Assembly (NCBI GenBank): GCA_002371625.1
Contig: DFFV01000024.1
Coordinates: 1-9,351, forward strand
Origin: Ruminococcus sp. UBA3767
Lineage (GTDB): Bacteria > Bacillota > Clostridia > Oscillospirales > Ruminococcaceae
Direction: 5' to 3'
DNA: 9,351 bases
The stretch's first letter is position 1. The number at the start of each line of letters is the position of its first letter. Below, one piece after another: positions 7,127-9,351 of this stretch. The notes under the pieces are model-generated. The model worked only from the letters and a program-made list of their open reading frames with translations, did not search any database and was not told where the DNA came from. A program made the position numbers and the translations under genes.

Positions 7127-7873
7127 CTACATTACCTCCTTTATATTAGCCACAGACAAATATCTTTCATCGTCGATCTTGTCGGTGATTATTTTTACAC
7201 GGCTAAGCTGTGCAAATGTGACAGATGATATCTGATCAAATTTGGAGTGATCCGCAAGAACATATGCAGTCTTGCTGTTGTTTATAACTGCCGTCTTGAC
7301 ACTTGCTTCATTCCGGTCTGGAGTTGTAACTCCTGCTGATAGCGATATTCCGTTTGCTCCTAAAAAGCTTTTTGTAAAGTTATAGCTTTTTATGCTGCTC
7401 ACACATTCAGCACCAACTATAGATTCTGTTGTAAGCTTTATCTTGCCAGCAGGAATAAACACCTTAAATCCACGCTGAGCCAGCTTTTTTGCATGAATAA
7501 ATGCATTCGTGACAAACGTTACTCTTTTTTCAGGCAGATAGTCTATCATCTTTTCTGTGGTCGTCCCTGCGTCGATAAAAACAAAGTCTCCGTCGTCAAT
7601 GAGAGATGCTGCGTACCTTGCAATAGCTTGCTTTTCTTCTGTAAACAGCTTTGACTTTTCCTCGACGTCATATTCAACAAAGCTGAATGAATCGCTCAGA
7701 GCGATCGCTCCGCCATGGACTCTGACAAGCAGTCCCTCATCAGCTAACGCTTTGAGATCACGCCTTATGGTCGATTCAGATGCATCCAGAAGCTCACACA
7801 GCTCTCCGATCGTAACGCTTTTCTTTGCGTTTACTTCATTCAAAATAATTGAATGCCGTTCCTTTGATAACAT
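7127..7873 (-). CDS. fruR: DeoR-family transcriptional regulator of the fructose operon
   Basis: This cytosolic DNA-binding regulator has 248 residues, typical for DeoR proteins (about 250). Residues 1-60 form the winged helix-turn-helix, with the family signature around SESTIRRDLKALADEGLLVRVHGGA. The rest is the DeoR C-terminal sugar-phosphate-sensing domain, with DAGTTTEKM and a later GANGIS segment. First-gene position before fruK-fruA suggests that it represses its own operon and is released by a fructose phosphate, probably fructose-1-phosphate; that effector is known for relatives and is inference here. Start ATG 7871-7873 has AAAGAGG 7 bases upstream. The fruK ribosome-binding site overlaps its 3' end. 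Candidate operators lie around the promoter at 7910-7981. Confidence 0.93.
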   Translation of the reverse strand: MLSKERHSIILNEVNAKKSVTIGELCELLDASESTIRRDLKALADEGLLVRVHGGAIALSDSFSFVEYDVEEKSKLFTEEKQAIARYAASLIDDGDFVFIDAGTTTEKMIDYLPEKRVTFVTNAFIHAKKLAQRGFKVFIPAGKIKLTTESIVGAECVSSIKSYNFTKSFLGANGISLSAGVTTPDRNEASVKTAVINNSKTAYVLADHSKFDQISSVTFAQLSRVKIITDKIDDERYLSVANIKEVM

Positions 7874-7909
7874 CTGATCGCCTCTTTCTCTGACACATTT
7901 TACGTCCGT

Positions 7910-7925
7910 TGATTGATTACAATCA
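7910..7925. promoter_or_regulatory. Candidate FruR operator (inverted repeat)
   Basis: A perfect inverted repeat TGATTG-ATTA-CAATCA begins two bases downstream of the -10 box and covers the expected transcription start. A repressor bound here would block initiation. Further TGATTG/CAATCA half-sites occur at 7963-7968 and 8015-8020. Assignment to FruR is inference from position. Confidence 0.55.
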
Positions 7926-7926
7926 C

Positions 7927-7955
7927 ATTATATCACTAAGATTTGCAAATTTCAA
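7927..7955 (-). promoter_or_regulatory. Promoter of the fru-pts-fbp operon
   Basis: On the minus strand a -35 box TTGAAA (7950-7955), a 17-base spacer and a perfect -10 box TATAAT (7927-7932) precede fruR. Predicted initiation is near 7920, giving a leader of about 45 bases before the fruR ATG. This is the best sigma-A-type promoter I could see upstream of the cluster. Confidence 0.75.
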
Positions 7956-7961
7956 GCATTT

Positions 7962-7981
7962 TCAATCAAAATCAGTCAAAA
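7962..7981. repeat. Tandem 10-bp repeats just upstream of the -35 box
   Basis: TCAATCAAAA (7962-7971) is followed directly by TCAGTCAAAA (7972-7981), nine of ten bases identical and one helical turn apart. Direct repeats are common in DeoR-family operators. They lie 6 bases upstream of the -35 hexamer and may be a second regulator-binding site. A related pair occurs at 8097-8116 inside the upstream terminator. Confidence 0.45.
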
Positions 7982-8070
7982 AGCTTCAATTTTGTAGACT
8001 TTCACATTTAAGCATGATTGAATTTGGCTACTTTGACGAATAAAACGTGCAAGTGTTCGAGATTTTAGAT

Positions 8071-8118
8071 AAAAAACAAAAAGCTGATGCCCGAAATCAG
8101 TCAAAATCGGTCATCAGC
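8071..8118 (-). terminator. Rho-independent terminator of the amidohydrolase remnant
   Basis: On the minus strand GCTGATG (8112-8118) pairs with CATCAGC (8083-8089), extended after one mismatch by CCGA/TCGG. A T-rich run TTTTTGTTTTTT follows (8071-8082). It lies about 20 bases after the stop of the amidohydrolase remnant and insulates the fru promoter from transcription entering from the right. Confidence 0.85.
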
Positions 8119-8138
8119 CTTTGGGCGTATATTATGTC

Positions 8139-8342
8139 TTATCTGTAATTGTTTATTATCTCGTTTGACTTTGCATAAATAACAGCTGCATCTTCGCCAA
8201 TGTTAAATCTGCCGTTTTCATAAAGCACTTTGCCAGCACACATGGTCAGGATAACATTTTGTTTGGAGCCACTGTAAACAAGATTATTGCCGATGTTATT
8301 AAGCGGCTGCATGTTTGGCTGTGATAGGTCGATAACGATGTC
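8139..8342 (-). pseudogene. 3' remnant of an MtaD/SsnA-like amidohydrolase gene
   Basis: The last 67 codons of a metal-dependent amidohydrolase remain, of the type annotated as 5-methylthioadenosine/S-adenosylhomocysteine deaminase or SsnA. The visible pieces are DIVIDLSQPNMQPLNN, NLVYSGSKQNV and GKVLYENGRF, which form the C-terminal beta-sandwich strands and closing helix of the family. Full proteins are about 430 residues; the whole TIM barrel with the metal ligands is absent. Upstream of codon 8340-8342 the frame continues into unrelated sequence and hits an in-frame TAA at 8397-8399. The stop TAA (8139-8141) and the terminator behind it are intact, so this was a normal gene end before the 5' part was lost. 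Family assignment is from recalled consensus; the exact substrate cannot be given. Confidence 0.65.
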
Positions 8343-8460
8343 CTCGATCGTAGTCTCGCTGTCTGTTTCCTTGCTGCCTCTGCCGCCGAAGCCACCTTAT
8401 GGCATTTCGCCATTATCGAGTTTTTCCTTAATGTCATCGGGAATTTCGCCACCAAAGGGT
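8343..8460 (-). other. Unidentified junction segment between two gene remnants
   Basis: This stretch lies between the amidohydrolase tail and the DUF5131 fragment. In the amidohydrolase frame (minus strand) it reads GGEIPDDIKEKLDNGEMP, a TAA (8397-8399), then GGFGGRGSKETDSE. Such Pro/Gly/Glu-rich text resembles linkers or tails of secreted clostridial proteins, but I do not recognise the protein. It may be a fragment of a third gene. The plus-strand open frame 8287-8736 spans it only by chance. Confidence 0.3.
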
Positions 8461-8883
8461 GTTATGTGTGCGCCGTTTATTGGGCAGGTCAGTATCAGAA
8501 AATTTCTTGAGACTGGGCAGATAGAGCAAGTCCTCTGCGACGGCGAGAATTATGACGGCTCTCGTCCCTGCCGTTTCGACTGGGTAAAGCTGTTACGTCA
8601 GGAGTGTGTTGACAACAATGTGACCTTTGTGTTCTGCGGAACAGGTCAGCGATTTGTCAAGGATGGCAGGCTTTATAAGCTCGAATGCAGTATCCAAAGT
8701 CAGCAGGCGCACAAATCAGGAATGAGTTTTAAGTGAAAGCCGATCCACTTTGGTCTATACGATAGTTTGGGTTATCCAATCACCGAGGAGGACAGATATA
8801 AACCTGTGTTCCGTGAACGCTGTGCAAACTGTGGTATGCGTCCGACCTGCAATGGGTGCAGCAACTGCGGGAAGTGCGATTAG
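8461..8883 (+). pseudogene. C-terminal fragment of a phage Gp37/Gp68-type (DUF5131) gene with an internal stop
   Basis: From about 8461 the plus strand encodes a C-terminal part of the DUF5131 (phage Gp37/Gp68) family: MCAPFIGQVSI, GQIEQVLCDGENYDGSRPC, FDWVKLLRQEC and FVKDGRLYKL. An in-frame TGA (8734-8736) follows SGMSFK. The same frame then continues as KPIHFGLYDSLGYPITEEDR and RYKPVFRERC to a Cys-rich tail with spacing C-x2-C-x5-C-x2-C-x2-C-x2-C, ending at TAG 8881-8883. The family's N-terminus carries a cysteine cluster resembling radical-SAM proteins; that half is missing here. The sequence upstream is antisense to the amidohydrolase remnant, and the formal ATG at 8287 has no ribosome-binding site. 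So the gene is 5'-truncated and then interrupted by a likely nonsense mutation (GGA to TGA would restore a Gly). Its own biochemical function is not known to me. Confidence 0.7.
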
Positions 8884-9228
8884 AAGTAAAGTCGAATTTT
8901 GCGGTCATATATTAAGTAAGCGTCGGAGCATACACCATGATGCGCTATGAGAAAAAGGCAAGAAGATAGTAAACTTTGCAAACGAAAACTGAATAAGCAT
9001 CTGAAAAGAAAAAACAGGGCTATGCCTTCCGTACACGGTCACGGAGGACATAGCCCTTATCATTTATATTATACCGAAATATAGCTGTTTTGCTATCATA
9101 TAAAATCCGTTCTGCCATTTTGAGCGGAGGCAGTTTATAACCCATGATCCTACAAAGCAATAAGCTGCATAATAAACGTTTTTATCATTCAAAGTTTACC
9201 ATTATTATCCTCAATACCGCAATATCGA
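8884..9228. other. Gene-poor stretch with one strong terminator
   Basis: I see no convincing coding region here. Stops are frequent in all frames and the base composition is AT-rich. The notable content is the hairpin at 9017-9056 and a 9-base direct repeat, ATACCGCAA, at 9214-9222 and 9235-9243. Confidence 0.5.
9005..9056 (-). terminator. Strong hairpin terminator, probably for a gene entering from the right
   Basis: A 16-position stem (9017-9032 against 9041-9056) begins GGGCTATG and closes with CATAGCCC. It has one mismatch, one G-U pair and an 8-base loop. On the minus strand it is followed by TGTTTTTTCTTTTC, a good U-tract, so it fits a transcript coming from the right, with the possible stop codon at 9229. 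On the plus strand the tail TTATCATTTATATT is weaker but could help end transcription through the DUF5131 remnant. Confidence 0.8.
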
Positions 9229-9351
9229 CTATACATACCGCAACTTTTCGTTTAGTGGGAGTGCCGCAATTGGTACTTCAATAGCAAATCTTTCATGTTG
9301 ACTTCCTGATCGGATGGGACGGAAATTTTGATTTGCTTGCTTCTGCTGCCA
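9229..9351 (-). CDS. Possible 3' end of an unidentified gene at the right edge
   Basis: The minus strand is open from the window edge to a TAG at 9229-9231, giving 40 residues. It starts WQQKQANQNF, contains HERFAIEVPIAALPL and ends NEKLRYV. The composition looks protein-like and a good terminator lies 173 bases downstream, but the piece is short and I do not recognise it. It could be a chance open frame. Confidence 0.35.
   Translation of the reverse strand, partial: WQQKQANQNFRPIRSGSQHERFAIEVPIAALPLNEKLRYV

Noticed and set aside
8287..8736. 149-codon plus-strand open frame as an intact gene
   Set aside because: Its first ~58 codons are antisense to the amidohydrolase remnant and the junction segment, there is no Shine-Dalgarno before the ATG, and homology starts only near 8461 and continues past its stop. 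It is a chance fusion frame over a pseudogene.
8734..8736. TGA as a selenocysteine or recoded tryptophan codon
   Set aside because: No adjacent SECIS-like hairpin was evident, fruK uses TGA as its stop, and the gene is already 5'-truncated, so a nonsense mutation is simpler.
8936..8968. Ten-codon open frame (MMRYEKKARR) after the DUF5131 remnant, with GGAG upstream
   Set aside because: Too short to support as a gene; it could be the 5' stub of a lost gene but nothing confirms it.
9214..9243. Direct repeat ATACCGCAA twice, with a related GTGCCGCAA nearby, as iterons or an attachment site
   Set aside because: Only two exact 9-base copies in AT-rich DNA, with no replication or integrase gene visible.

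Overview
The window looks like chromosomal DNA from a Bacillota member of class Clostridia, most likely a Ruminococcus-like gut or rumen species. The reasons are the class III fructose-1,6-bisphosphatase, a DeoR-type fructose regulator, strong AGGAGG ribosome-binding sites, moderate GC content and the general flavour of the proteins. The taxonomic guess is inference from protein style, not from a marker gene.

The core (267-7873) is six co-directional genes on the minus strand, in transcription order fruR, fruK, fruA, ptsH, ptsI, fbp. Gaps are 1 to 76 bases, and no convincing U-tailed terminator lies inside. A good promoter (-35 TTGAAA, 17 bases, -10 TATAAT) lies upstream of fruR. It overlaps a perfect inverted repeat and is flanked by 10-bp direct repeats that could be FruR operators. 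FruA takes up and phosphorylates fructose to fructose-1-phosphate. FruK converts that to fructose-1,6-bisphosphate. HPr and enzyme I supply the phosphate from PEP. Fbp can turn the bisphosphate back into fructose-6-phosphate for biosynthesis. One transcript may therefore encode both the complete phosphorelay and the exit from it. The HPr carries its catalytic His15 but has alanine where Bacillota HPr normally has the regulatory Ser46. Two hairpins without U-tails sit between ptsH and ptsI and between ptsI and fbp.

Both flanks of the operon are broken genes. On the left (1-214), downstream of fbp, lies the first ~33 codons of a lactaldehyde reductase (fucO-like) gene with an intact Shine-Dalgarno site and ATT in place of ATG. 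It runs into a different open frame that leaves the window. On the right, upstream of the fru promoter, is the last 67 codons of an MtaD/SsnA-like amidohydrolase with its own terminator. That is joined to an unidentified stretch and then to the C-terminal part of a phage Gp37/Gp68-type (DUF5131) gene on the plus strand. The DUF5131 piece is interrupted by an in-frame TGA and ends in a six-cysteine tail.

Beyond that (8884-9351) there is a gene-poor stretch with a strong hairpin terminator (9017-9056) and the possible end of an unidentified minus-strand gene at the right edge. I see no tRNA, rRNA, CRISPR array or intact mobile element. The operon itself is recognisable biology. The less ordinary points are its gene content, the Ser46-less HPr, the operator layout and the scarred borders.
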